Source: Rhizoctonia solani
Lineage: Eukaryota > Basidiomycota > Agaricomycetes > Cantharellales > Ceratobasidiaceae
Direction: 5' to 3'
DNA length: 64,000 bases
Assembly (NCBI RefSeq): GCF_016906535.1
Contig: NC_057373.1
Span: forward strand, 1,860,001-1,924,000
The notes beneath the pieces were generated by a model. It was given only the letters and a program-made list of their open reading frames with translations. It searched no databases and had not been told where the DNA came from. The position numbers and the translations under genes are program-made. Positions 23,379-34,285 of this stretch are shown one piece after another; position 1 is the first letter of the stretch; each line of letters opens with the position of its first letter.

Positions 23379-23853
23379 TTATCCCAAAAAGTTGAATACG
23401 AAAAAGTGCAGCACTATTGACCCGAGGCAAAAGTCTGCGAATGCTCTAGGCGACAGTTGAGTATAGGTGCATATAATAGAGATTATGGGCTTACCGCTCT
23501 GGCGATACATCCTTGAAATGGGCTCGGTTTTCTGGGTTAACTTGAGACCTCAATGAAGCGGTCAATACGAATTGGCCAATCGTGCTCCCGAAGCTATATG
23601 CCCATGTTAGCTAGCGTAAACCCACATTCAGCATTGGTACTAACCCAGACAAGAACGCGTTAAAGGGATAGTTGGTAACAAGTATGCAATATAGGAACTG
23701 CACAATGCCCGAAATCATAATGAACACCAAAAAGGCGTCAATCAGTTTCAACCTATCGGGCGTGTCCTTTTGATATGCCTTCCATAGCTGCTGTACAGCA
23801 TTGGTCGTAGATACGGCCCCAGTCTGGGCGTTGGCGATTTTTGGAGGAGGCAT
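23379..23853 (-). CDS. OST2: oligosaccharyltransferase subunit OST2/DAD1
   Basis: Small membrane subunit of the oligosaccharyltransferase complex that N-glycosylates nascent proteins in the ER. Three exons encode about 120 residues, the usual length. The start MPPPKIANAQTGAVSTTNAV is followed by LWKAYQKDTPDRLKLIDAFL, VFIMISGIVQFLYCILV (TM1) and NYPFNAFLSG. The second exon reads FGSTIGQFVLTASLRSQVNP and FKDVSPER, and the third AFADFCLGSIVLHFFVFNFL (TM3), ending FLG. These are the diagnostic DAD1 motifs. It shares a 146-bp intergenic region with the divergent mitoribosomal gene. Confidence 0.93.
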
Positions 23854-23999
23854 CGAGTCGGGTATGGGAGTAAAGTGCGAGTGCTGCGCCCGTGTCGACG
23901 TGGAGAAGCACGTGACTTGCGATTACACAATCGAGGATTTATCTCAGCGCCTTTTTCGCAGCGATCATTAGTCTCTAGGTATTTATATTCCTCGTGCAA
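23854..23999. promoter_or_regulatory. bidirectional promoter, OST2 / mitoribosomal protein
   Basis: 146 bp between divergent start codons. A TATTTATATTC stretch about 15-25 bp before the plus-strand start could be a core element. Otherwise no clear motif. Confidence 0.45.
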
Positions 24000-25148
24000 A
24001 TGATGAACCGATGCTTGGTTCGTTCGTTGCGTTCTGTACGGACTTGCAGACCTACTCCAGCTCGGTATTTCCCTAGACATGTTTCCACCTCGGCGGACCA
24101 ACCTAATGTTGAGCTGCATGTGAGGCGAGAGTTGGAGTATCCTCTCGAGGGTGGTGTAGGAGAATTTCTTACCCCCGAAGGATTGAGGACGATTGCTGTG
24201 GAATGGCAGGAAGGCTTGCTTAATAGATTGAACGAGGAGGTCAAAGGTATGCAATTTCGTCGATGAATGCGGTCTGGTTAGTTAACAATATACAGATACT
24301 GAGCTCGCGGGGCAGAGTGTTATGCAAACTCTCATTAACACATCCACTCAGAAGAGCGCAAGCCTCGCGTTCGTGTATGCAAGTCAAGCATTAAACAATA
24401 GTTTCTTTCTCGACAACCTGGTAAGTTCAATTAATCTGCATAAAATCTCAAATTAAATTACATATCACAGAGACCTCTTGCTCAAAACGAAACATCACAC
24501 GAAGCCAACATCTCCCCTGCTCTCCTTCAAAGGATCAAACTCGATTTTGGCAGTCTAACACATCTCAAATCGACCGTGTCTGCCGCCGCGCTGGGAATGA
24601 GTTCCTCCGGTTGGGTATGGCTCGTTCAGGATGCTAGTGGTGCGCTTGGAGTCGTACCCACATTCGGAGCTGGTACCGTCCTCGTACGAAACAGGAAGCA
24701 TAGGGCCCCGACATTTACTGCCATCGTCGGCGAATCGTCCGACCCAAGAAATATCCCAAGCTCCTCTGCCTCTCCTCAAACCCCATCTGCGGCATCCCCC
24801 TTGACCGGAAGCACGGTTCCACGAACTTCTCAGAAACTCACCACCGATAAATCTCGCACCCCGCCCTCTAGAGAATACGCAATTGGATCATCCTATTCCC
24901 AAGGACCTTCGTACAACCCAGGCGATATTAATAATATCCTTGGTCAGTCACACATTACCGACTTTACAAAGATCGGTGATGTTCTGAGTCCGTTGTTCTG
25001 CATCTCGGTACACGAGCACGCATGGATGTCAAGTGGGTATGGTGTATGGGGTAAAGAGCCCTACCTGAAGAAATTCTGGACCGCGCTCGACTGGGAGAAA
25101 GTGAGCAGGACATACGAGTACTGGCTGGGCTCTACTGTTCAACATTAG
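24000..25148 (+). CDS. mitoribosomal small-subunit protein with degenerate SOD fold (mS42/mS43-like)
   Basis: Belongs to the Fe/Mn superoxide dismutase fold but most likely works as a structural protein of the mitochondrial ribosome (yeast Mrp1/Rsm26 group). The N-terminus MMNRCLVRSLRSVRTCRPTP, followed by RYFPRHVSTS, looks like a mitochondrial targeting presequence. Later parts read FLTPEGLRTIAVEWQEGLLN, ASLAFVYASQALNNSFFLDN and IKLDFGSLTHLKSTVSAAAL, then GMSSSGWVWLVQ. A Ser/Pro-rich insert of about 70 residues follows, then PLFCISVHEHAWM and GKEPYLKKFWTALDWEKVSR. In active SODs the metal-binding segment reads Asp-x-Trp-Glu-His; here the Asp position is Ser and the Trp is His, so metal catalysis is unlikely. 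The start at 24000 is the first ATG of two in tandem. Confidence 0.8.
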
Positions 25149-25316
25149 CTGTAACTTGTATCCATAAAATAACACACATATGACGCATCTTCATCACTCG
25201 ATAAATTTCAGAGCCAGAGGTGGCCCGGGGTCCAAGTTCAGCGGTTAAGCGCCAAGAGGACCGTGGTAAGCGGACTCCCACCACCTCTTTCCGCTCCCTT
25301 TACTGTGCTTTCTACC

Positions 25317-26940
25317 ATGCCCTCGCCAACACGGAGGGCTGTTCCTCGGTTCCTGTGGTATATTTACCAGGACTTCCTCAACGCCGCAGCCGGACTCAAT
25401 TATTCATTCTCCCCCTCGGTGACGTTTGCCAAATTCCGCGCACACAAGTTTACATGGACAGAAATCGGCGAATATGGATTCTTAACTGTCCTTGCGACCT
25501 TTTGGGTGACGATTATGACGGCTCCCCCCTTTCCGTATAAGCTGATGATTCCGATGCTATACACTACGGGTATTATTATCCCGTTTACCAGTCAGTTCCT
25601 TGTTCCCGCGACACCGGTATTAGCATGGGTTATCACTTTCTTCTCGTCGCGATTTATCCCTACCGAATGGCGACCGTCGATCTCCGTTTCGTTGCTTCCG
25701 ACACTCGAATCGGTTCTTTATGGTGGAAATATTTCGGATATCCTCACGCGCTATACGAACCCTGTGCTCGACGTTCTCGCGTGGTTGCCGTATGGTGTTA
25801 TCCACTTTACAGCACCATTTGTGGTTGCAATCGCATTGTGGCTTTGGAGAGGGAATGCAGGAAAGGGCAACAATGAAGCACTCAAGTTTTGGGCGAGGGC
25901 ATTTGGATATATGAACCTTGCTGGGGTCTTGATCCAGATCGTCTTTCCATGCGCGCCTCCTTGTACGTGCATCATCCGCCCGCTAATCTCTTACTGACCT
26001 TGGACCAGGGTACGAACTTATATACGGTCTTACACCCGCCAATTATTCGATTCACGGCGCGGCCGGCGGTCTAGCTCGAATTGATGCGCTGTTTCATTCA
26101 AATGGGTACCAGACAACGTTTTCAGCTTCACCCGTCGTATTTGGGGCTTTCCCGAGCTTGCATTCTGGTTGTGCGACAATGGAGGCTTTATTCATTAGCC
26201 ATTTTTTCCCCAAGCTTCGTCGGTGAGTATCAGTTGCGATCAGTGAATCCTGACTAACACGCAGCAACAGCTACATCTGGTGCTATGCTGCCTTGCTATA
26301 CTGGGCAACTATGTATCTGACCCACCACTACCTCATCGACGTTGTTGGCGGAACTTGTCTCACCGTATTCATGTTCTACTTTTTCCTCCCTCCAACCTTG
26401 CGCACACCCTACGACTCTCCATCACCTTTTGCCTCGACCAAAATGAGTTCCGTGTTTGCAAACGGAGCCTCTGGATCAGGTTACAGCGGAATCGGGCGCG
26501 GCGGCCGCTCTAAACATGAACAATATGATGAAGAACGCGGACCTTGGCGTTCTGGCTCACCTGCCTCTTCATCGGGATCCCACCGCTCAGGAGAGGCACC
26601 ACCTCCATCCGGCGTTCCATTCCTTCCCCGCGGGTCGGGGACAGGCGTCCGTGGCCAACGAGCGCATAAGCACACTGCTTCGATCGCGAGCTTGATTCGC
26701 GCCGACGAACGGGTGGACGAAGGCTGGAGTCCGGTCGGGGCAGGCCCCAACGGGACGCCGAGAGCGTTTGCGTTCCCGCGTGGATCGGAGGATAACGGCC
26801 GGGTAGGGCATTCGAGAGGAGGAAGTTTGGGGAGGGTGATTGGTGAACTTGTGCCCCCCGCCGTCGCTGAGCAGGATCCTGCGTCGGGACGGGCGAGCCC
26901 GAGGATCAGGTCGCCTCAGGTTGGAGGTACGGAACATTAG
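25317..26940 (+). CDS. AUR1: inositol phosphorylceramide synthase
   Basis: Transfers phosphoinositol from phosphatidylinositol to ceramide in the Golgi, an essential fungal sphingolipid step and the target of aureobasidin A. The start MPSPTRRAVPRFLWYIYQDF was preferred over an upstream GTG; an upstream non-coding exon is possible. Several TM segments follow, including YGFLTVLATFWVTIMT and FTAPFVVAIALWLW. The PAP2-type active site is seen as NYSIHGAAGG, FPSLHSGCATMEALFISHFF and THHYLIDVVGG. Two introns interrupt the gene (after FPCAPP and after FFPKLRR). The last exon carries a Ser/Gly/Arg-rich cytoplasmic tail of about 160 residues ending VGGTEH. That tail is longer than in yeast Aur1. Identification is firm. 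Confidence 0.92.
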
Positions 26941-27783
26941 GTGGTAGTTGGGATACCTCTTTTACTTTTGTGTATATGCACCCAGTGATAATACATATCT
27001 AATTTTAAGATTGAGTACAAATATGCTTCTGAAGACCAGGTGCTTGATACTTTAGCTTCGGAGCCTCGTCCGGGTGGCACGAACTACCGGGTTTAAGATT
27101 TAGACTTGGCTCGGGGTTAACTCGAACCTCGTTTCAGGCCGTACGGCATAGAGCTAATCTTAGGGGCGATCGACGCAAGCGGATACCTAGAAACTCACAG
27201 TTTACAATTTGCAGGAGCGAGGAAGCTGGGCAGTTGTAGCTTGAGAAACTCTCATTGCAGAACGCCACATTTTGGTTTACTTCAGGGCATGGTGTTTTCA
27301 TCAGAGTTTAAATCTGGGCTGCGTCATGTCCGACTAAAGCCCCTAATTGTAGTGTTCAGTTGCCGACCTTAAACTTAAATCACGAAAACTAGCCGTAGTG
27401 CACGCTGCATGGGAAAATGACTAGCCGGTCGAATCTTGTGACCATAAAATCGAACATGCACTGCTTTGTAGAATGTTCAAGGCTAAACGATAGTATGTGT
27501 GTCGGCTTTTAGCGCATGTACGCAGATGAGTTTGGTTCTGGTATTCCTTGATTCACGTCTGCAGCTCCGAGGGTATCTTTTGGTCAAACATCCGAACCCT
27601 GCTAGTAGGTATTGGGTCATTCGGAGCTTATAGACATATTGTACTCGTACGTTAGATGATTGTTGTCTCAGGACACCGTATGTTAGAAAGGTCAACTAAG
27701 TGCAAAATTATGTATACGAAACAAGTAGTTTTTTCGGTACCGCTAGGGAATGCTCACTTGGTCGCCAAGTGCTGCAAAAAGTC
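26941..27783. other. intergenic, no gene recognised
   Basis: AT-rich stretch between IPC synthase and the tRNA gene, without domain-bearing frames. Confidence 0.45.
27776..27780 (-). terminator. RNA polymerase III terminator of tRNA-Ser
   Basis: TTTTT on the minus strand, starting three bases after the discriminator base of the tRNA. Confidence 0.75.
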
Positions 27784-27880
27784 CGACAGTTACAGGATTC
27801 GAACCTGTGCCCTCGAAGAGGAATTGATAACTTCGAATGAGTATTCGAATCAATCGCAGTAACCACTTTGCTAAACTGTC
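27784..27880 (-). tRNA. tRNA-Ser(CGA) with intron
   Basis: Minus strand folds into a full cloverleaf. The acceptor stem GACAGTT pairs with AACTGTC, with G as discriminator (27784), as expected for serine. The D arm TAGCAAAGTGGTTACTGC contains the A box. The anticodon stem ATTGA/TCAAT encloses the loop TTCGAA, giving anticodon CGA, and is followed by an intron of about 15 nt after position 37. A long variable arm (TCCTC-TTC-GAGGGC) is typical of serine. The T arm ACAGG-TTCGAAT-CCTGT contains a perfect B box. A TTTTT terminator lies just downstream. Introns are common in fungal tRNA-Ser(CGA). Confidence 0.93.
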
Positions 27881-28280
27881 TGCTTGTCACTTCGACATTG
27901 TAAAAATTATAATATAAGTAGCCGGGATACATGTCGCGATAGACGATTTTTAAGAACATGAATATGCGAGCTTTACGTTGTGAACTCGGTCATGCTCATT
28001 CAGCCTTTCTCGTAGTCACTTTACTGTCTGAAATGTAGCCTGACTCCAATCTCTCTGAGCTCAACTTGCCGAGCTTTTCTCCAAATGATTTTCTTTGAAA
28101 TGACAAGGCACATCATGATTATCAGATTAGATCCCCCGTATTCTTGTCAAGCGCAGCCTGGGGAACCTACTCTAATGAGGATATATTTCGAATGCCGAAG
28201 AAGAAGAAAAAAAGTGAGAAAAGGAATATAAAAGAATTCGTCAGGAAGTGGGATGGTACTATTCCGGATCCTTCTCACCA
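27881..28280. other. intergenic, transporter promoter side
   Basis: Region between the tRNA and the MFS transporter. A run of A at 28201-28211 is the only notable feature. Confidence 0.4.
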
Positions 28281-30616
28281 ATGTCAACCATGTCTGAGAA
28301 AGCCGAATTTACCAACAAACTTCCCTATGATGGGCGTTTGGTTGATGGACCTGGCGGCAGCGATGACGACAAGTCTGAGCCATCAGCTCAAGAGAGGGCG
28401 CTGGAAGTAGACCCAACTGAAGGCGCGCCCTGGAAATGGAGGATCATCGCTATGGTATTTGCACTCTCATTGGCTGGTATGCCGTTCAACACACTGCGGG
28501 TTGGTTTTATCCTGACCGTATCGCCCAGTTGGGAGTAGTTTCTCAGAGGCGACTTTGGGACCACTAAAAAGCACGCTTGTCAAAGAGCTTCATATCACTA
28601 GTATGTTATTTTATTAAAGGTTAACCGTCTGGGCTAATTTCTACTCTCGGCGGTAGACGCTCGATATGGTACAATTTCCTCAGCTACGTCAGTCGTAAAC
28701 ATGTTTCTCCCCATTATTGGCGGGTACCTAGTGTACGCAGCTCTGTACCCCATATTTTCAATCTACTCACCATCAATCACCAGGGACTTTTATCCTATCG
28801 AATACGGTATGATTTTCTGTGCATTTACAGTGTTTGCCGGGGCGATCGTCTCCGCCGTGGGAGCGCAGCACAACGCGTTTGGCCCAGTCTTAGGCGGACG
28901 TCTTCTGATGGGATTCGGGAGCACGGTTATCGAGATTATCCCGCAGAAGATATACTGCCATTGGTTCAAAGGTCGGGTACGTTAGCCCATCCGGCTTGAT
29001 AAACAAATTATACATATGTAATATTTGATATCGGCATAGGGGTTGGCATTTGTCCTTGGACTCGACGTCAGTTGGGGCAAAGTTGTTGTGCTAGTTGCGA
29101 AAGCCACGGCAGTCCCGATGAGTAAAGTTGGGGACGAGTGGGCTTGGGCCTTGTGGGTAGGTTATCAAAAAGTGGCTTCGATTCGCGATTATTGCATTCT
29201 GACAAGAGTTTCGGCGTAATAATACAGATCCCGGCCGTGATATGTGGAGTAAATATTATGCTAACGTTTGCATACATGCTGTGGATACGCACGCTTCCCC
29301 AAAAGTTCCGCATGTGTAAGTCCGAGGAACTTTGAGAGGTACGATAAGGTACTGAATGGTTTGCGCTTGGGGTGGCGGTGTGGCGGGCGTAAAGTGTCGG
29401 CCCAGGAAAGAGCACGGTCACAGTTGCGTCGGCCGAGTCTCAAAGCCGCACGAGAGATTCCGTCCTTTTTCTGGTTCATGTTTTGCACACAGGTGAGAAG
29501 CCTAGACTATCCGGTCTTCGTATCTCGAGGCCGATAGCGCATATACCTGTAGATCTGTCAAGCGGGCGTGGTAGGGGGGTTCAACGGTTTGAGCGCCGAT
29601 ATAATCCGTGCGACCAGAGGCACCACCGCACAAGTTGCTGGGTACCAGGGTAAGTAAAATAATAATAATCCTGATTCAGCCTTGTTAGTTGTCCTTATAC
29701 TGACCTGGCCCCCACCTGGCTGCCTCCAGGCTCGGTCCAGCAGGTCATCCCGATCTTTCTGTCGCCGTTTTTAGGTGCATTTTTCGATCGATATGGTCGC
29801 CGCATGTTGTTCAGTAGGTGATCGTGTATATGGGACGGTATATGCCGCTGACTGATACTGATGGCAGTCTCAATCACATCGTGTATCTGGATCATCGTTT
29901 TCGCTGTATTGGGATTTTCGACGGTCAACGCCCTATTCCCGATGGTGTTTTCCTCGGTCGCGCTAGGCAAGTTAGAAGCCAGGAGGAAGAGGGGCACCAA
30001 TATACTGAAACTGAGCGTAATTCCAGCCTTCAATGCTATGCCATTTGTATGTTCCGTACCGATACTAGTCGCCTCGCAAGATCAAATCGGCACGGGTTAC
30101 GGGCTCTACAAGGCTGTGAGTGGAGCGCAAACTGAAAGTTCTGGGCTTGGAATTGATAAAAACGCGTGTTGGTAACAGTTTAACAACGCAGGATCTGTGA
30201 TTATCGATGTTGCTGCTGGTGCGATCCAGGACACGACACCAGGAGGCGGGTACAACGGCGTGATTGCGTTTTTCATAGTACGTGACGTGAAAGCGGTGTT
30301 AATGCTAGTAGCTCCAAAGCTGAGTGCGTTTGACAGGCGTTGAAGGGCATGGAGGTTTTCTGGGGATCCATTTACGGGGTGCTTGACCGACGTCTGTTGC
30401 GTGGGGTGCTGAGCATGAGTGAAAAAGAGCGAGTCGAGACGGAGAAGAGGATTGATTTGAGTGCGGAACCTGGGCGTCGAGCTATCAAAGCCTGGACCTA
30501 TGGTGGATGGTGAGTTTCGGAAGTATCTAGTCGACTGTTGCTTACTTGGTGATAGGACGTTCCTGGGCGCTTGTATCACAATTGCGCTGGTTCTGTTTAT
30601 TAAATATTCTATTTGA
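28281..30616 (+). CDS. MFSD1-like major facilitator transporter
   Basis: Twelve-TM carrier of the group containing animal MFSD1 and yeast YCR023C; substrate unknown in fungi. The start MSTMSEKAEFTNKLPYDGRL heads an acidic cytoplasmic N-terminus. Further pieces read SEATLGPLKSTLVKELHIT, ARYGTISSATSVVNMFLPII, FCAFTVFAGAIVSAVGAQ, GGRLLMGFGSTVIEI, GLAFVLGLDVSWGKVVVLVA and AKATAVPMSKVGDEWAWALW, then IPAVICGVNIMLTFAYML. The second half reads IPIFLSPFLGAFFDRYGRRM, SITSCIWIIVFAVLGFSTVN, ILVASQDQIGTGYGLYKA and FNNAGSVIIDVAAGAIQDTT, ending ACITIALVLFIKYSI. The AKATAVPM and Q-IGTGYG segments support the MFSD1-like assignment. About ten introns; the exons between 29310 and 29600 are the least certain. 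Confidence 0.8.
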
Positions 30617-31200
30617 GCTACGGGGATAAAGAGATTATTCGAGGACACCGCAATGAGTTGCGACGCTGGAATCCACGTCATAGGAACTCAATTTAAGCTC
30701 AAAGTGAATACAAATGGGTATGGCCAAAGGGGGATCGACGCGCGATGTGTATTCGCAGACACGTGTTCGAATGTAAGTTTGAACGGCGGCCGCAGCTCAT
30801 CCGTGCGAGCCGTACTGGAGGCAGGATTGGACAGAGGGCGCATATAATCAAGGCGGAATGTGGAGCGTCACTACGGTGACATCTCAGTTTGTCTCACGTA
30901 ACTGCCGACCGGGAAATGTGCGGGGTCGAGACTCTGATCCCTTAAAATTTGACATCATCCGTATCATCGCTCACTGCGAGGGGAAAAAGAGGATTAAATA
31001 TTAGAATAAAATACAAGTCAAGGGGATAGGATTGAGTATGTGTGATTGACGGATGCGGGTGTGTGTGGAATAAGATCTAATTTGACGCGCACAAGGCGGG
31101 AAAAATTGGAATGAAGCGGGGGAGCGGGGACATGTGACAGCCCTGTGATATGGCGTATGTTTGTTTGCGTCACTGAGCTTTGATAAAAAGCCGGGAACAA
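30617..31200. other. intergenic, ATF/CREB-type bZIP promoter side
   Basis: No domain-bearing frame. Contains a GCGTCA word near 31167-31172 and leads into the CRE-like inverted repeat. Confidence 0.4.
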
Positions 31201-31223
31201 ACGACGTCACTCCCTGACGTCGT
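31201..31223. promoter_or_regulatory. inverted repeat of two CRE-like sites
   Basis: ACGACGTCA, spacer CTCCC, TGACGTCGT: a perfect 9-bp inverted repeat, 14 bp before the ATG of an ATF/CREB-type bZIP gene. Each arm matches seven of eight positions of the CRE palindrome TGACGTCA. ATF/CREB bZIPs bind this element, so autoregulation is a natural inference. Not shown by the sequence alone. Confidence 0.55.
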
Positions 31224-31237
31224 CCGTCTTCAACGCA

Positions 31238-33220
31238 ATGCCTACCAAGTCGAACGCAATCAACGCTTCTAAGCAGAGTCCCCCGCCGAGCGAGGAGCGA
31301 CCATCTCGAGCATCGTCGTCGACCGATCTCTCGTCGCTGCCTTCTCCGCCCCAACACCGCTCCTCTTCTCCCGCCCAGCGCCCAGTGTCCCCGACCGATC
31401 CCACCAAAAAGGCCTCCAAGGACCAGGCCCCTGCCCCATCCCGCCCTGGTGCACGTCCTGTTGCTCGCAACAACTTCGATCTCGAGCCCAATCCCTTTGA
31501 GCAGTCTTTTTCACGCGGCTCGGGCACATCCATACACACCCTTGTAAGTCTAACTGCCCGACCCCGACTCGATCTTATCTCTTCTCCAGACCAACGGTGC
31601 CCGTTCCCCAGGCTCGACCCGCCGCACATCACCTGGTGCTACGCTGCCCCCACCCGTTGGAAATGGCCCAGAGACGCCCAAGCCAGTCCTTCCCCCACTC
31701 GCCTCGCTCTCCTCGCCCGGCGGTCCCAATGCGTTTGGCCACTGGGGGCTAGGCAGCGGCGGTCTCTCTGGTAGCCTACGCAGTGGGCCCCTCTCCCCTG
31801 CCCTTCTCAACGGCCCAAAAGACCAGGCCGGCAGACCCAATGGCACCGGTGTCGGCGGCTGGGACCCCTCCCACCCTGCCTTCCGTACCGGCCTCACCCC
31901 AGACGTTGGCCGCACGGGTCCGTACTCTTACTCGCCATTTTACACTCGCTTACTAAACCTTACGTAGGTCTCACCCCCTTGGTCGGTGGTCCCGTCTCTT
32001 TCCCCCCGCCCTCACCCAATACCGCCGCCTTTCTCGCCATGGTCACAAACCACACCTCTGGTGTATCTGGAGCCATGACCGTCGGCGGTGCGCTTACAGG
32101 TGACATGGTCCCCGGCTCCAGTGCCACGATTACACCCGGAACTCTCACCGCTCTTGTCAATAGCATGTCTCAGGTACGCAAAATCCCTCTTCATATGCGC
32201 TCCTCTTCTTACACATGAGTCTAGACCAACACCAACCAAAACCAGCCTCACCCCTTGTCCATGTCTCATCTTCCCGGCAGATTTGGTCAAAACAACAATC
32301 AACAAAATGAGCAGCGCACCCAGGGCCAGTTCCCACCCAACTCGTATCAGAACAACACCGATCCTTACCATGGTGCTGCTCAAAACGCCGCCGCTGCCGC
32401 AGCCAATGGCCTGTTCTTGCTCAGCCAGGCCCATCAGGAACTCACGAAACGAGAAGAGGCCGCACAAGCTGCCAGTCAACCTGCCGGCTCCAAGCGCAAT
32501 AACAGCATATCTGGACACAACAAGCGCAAGTCGACCGACAGTGGCCCATCCAAGCCTGTCGCCAAGAAGACCCGGTCCATGCGATCCAAGCGAGGCCGCC
32601 AGAGCGATGATGACGGCGATGGCAGTGATGACGACGACATGTCAGACATGGAAGGAGAATCCTATGAACCCGAAAGTAGCAAACCCACCAACAAGCCGAA
32701 GAAGGCTGAGACAGAAGAGGAGAAGCGAAAGAACTTCCTTGAACGCAATCGACAAGGTATGTGTCAACTGTATGCACTCTGCACACACCCTCACTTTTCT
32801 TCAGCCGCTCTCAAATGCCGCCAGCGCAAAAAGGCATGGCTCACTCAACTTCAGGCCAAAGTCGAATATCTGACGGCCGAAAACGACCGGCTCACATCCA
32901 CACTGACAGGTAAGTTTGCATATTGATGCTCCACAGTGATTCCGTACCGCTTCCGTGCTCACTAACCCTGATTGATAGGCATGCGGGATGAAGTCACACG
33001 GCTATCGGCCATCGTGGTCGCGCATCGGGATTGTGGGCTAGGGGGCGTTGCCTTGGGCACTCAGCTAGCACATGGAGCAACCAGTAGTATAAACAATGGC
33101 CAACCCGGAGCACCCGTCAGCATCCCCGTGAGCGTTGCCCAGACGGGTGCTAGCAGCGTAGCGTCCGTCCCGGTGGGCGCTGTCGGGGGTGCCAGAACCC
33201 GTTCTGGATATGGATACTAA
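31238..33220 (+). CDS. ATF/CREB-type bZIP transcription factor (Atf1-like)
   Basis: Stress-type bZIP related to fission yeast Atf1 and Aspergillus AtfA. The start MPTKSNAINASKQSPPPSEE heads a long Ser/Pro-rich region with NPFEQSFSRG and LTPLVGGPVSFPPPSPNTAA, resembling the N-terminal Aft1-type regions. A Gln/Asn-rich stretch and an acidic stretch (SDDDGDGSDDDDMSDMEGES) precede the bZIP. The basic region is FLERNRQ|AALKCRQRKKAWL, split by an intron, and the leucine zipper is LQAKVEYLTAENDRLTSTL continuing GMRDEVTRLSAIVVAH. After a Gly/Ala/Val-rich tail it ends SGYGY. NRxAAxxCRxRKK is the CREB/ATF signature. Five introns. A CRE-like inverted repeat sits just before the start. Confidence 0.88.
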
Positions 33221-34285
33221 TCTTATCCGGACTTTCCGCTGCCCGTGACCGCTGCCTCGATGCCCCAGATTTACTCAGACGATGTTCGGATCGCTCAAGC
33301 TGCAGGTCTCAGAACTTGGATGCATCATCGCCTGCCTTGTCTGTGTTTCCAGGCATTCATCTATGACGTCCATTGTACTTTTAGCTCTATGCGTGTGTGA
33401 TCGTGCCCAGGCTCATGCGTACCCCTCGTTTCTCCACGATTTTCGTCTTTTGTTTCGTCCCCTGGTGTCTCGTCATTTTACGGAGAGGAGCTACAGTAGA
33501 TTATATGATACACGACGTGGTATACTATTGTACACTTTCTGCTACTTATTCAGATGTTTTTACCTATGTGTTCGATGTTTACTATGGCTTGAATGAATTC
33601 ACGATTGACTTGCGCACTTGTTTTAAACTTCCGCTGTGAATAAACTTTGACACTTTCATTCCCTCATGATCACCGCTCATGCGGGGGAATTTCCCGGCGG
33701 CAACTACGTAATAGTATGGGGGGATTGTTGAAACACGAGGCAATGCCTGCTATATACTTGTGAAGCGAGCCCGATTATCAGTTATACATTCACCTCAAAG
33801 GCGTGAATTGATGTGTGGCCCGTCGACGGACCCGGATCGGATCGCTCTTCCGACTCGGAAGCTACTACGAATACCAGGTGATATAATCAGCGGTTTTAAT
33901 GAAAGCGACATCCTGAAAATCTTATTCTATTCACACCAAATAAAGTGTGTACAGTACAAGGGGCCTTGTGCCTAGTACCCAGTTTCTTCATCCAATACGT
34001 CGATCTTCCAGACTGCACGTCACATGACAGGTTTTGGTCATACACATTCATTTCACCAATATTAATATACCGCATACAGGAAAACAAATTATGCTGAGTT
34101 GCGATGTACTTACCTCATTACTAACTCATCCGGTCCCGCAAGCACCTCATAGCCGCAGGACCTAAAATAGGCCTGATAAAGGTCAATTCCCCTTGGCTTA
34201 AGCGTACCTGAACTCGACGATCATCGGCCTTGTCCCATTTGTTCCTACCGATTCGATAGCTGCTCGCTCCTTGTGATAAAAAACC
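33221..34285. other. intergenic, no gene recognised
   Basis: 3' region of the bZIP gene and promoter of the next. Overlapping frames at 33282-33639 and 33760-33975 have no recognisable motif. Confidence 0.45.
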
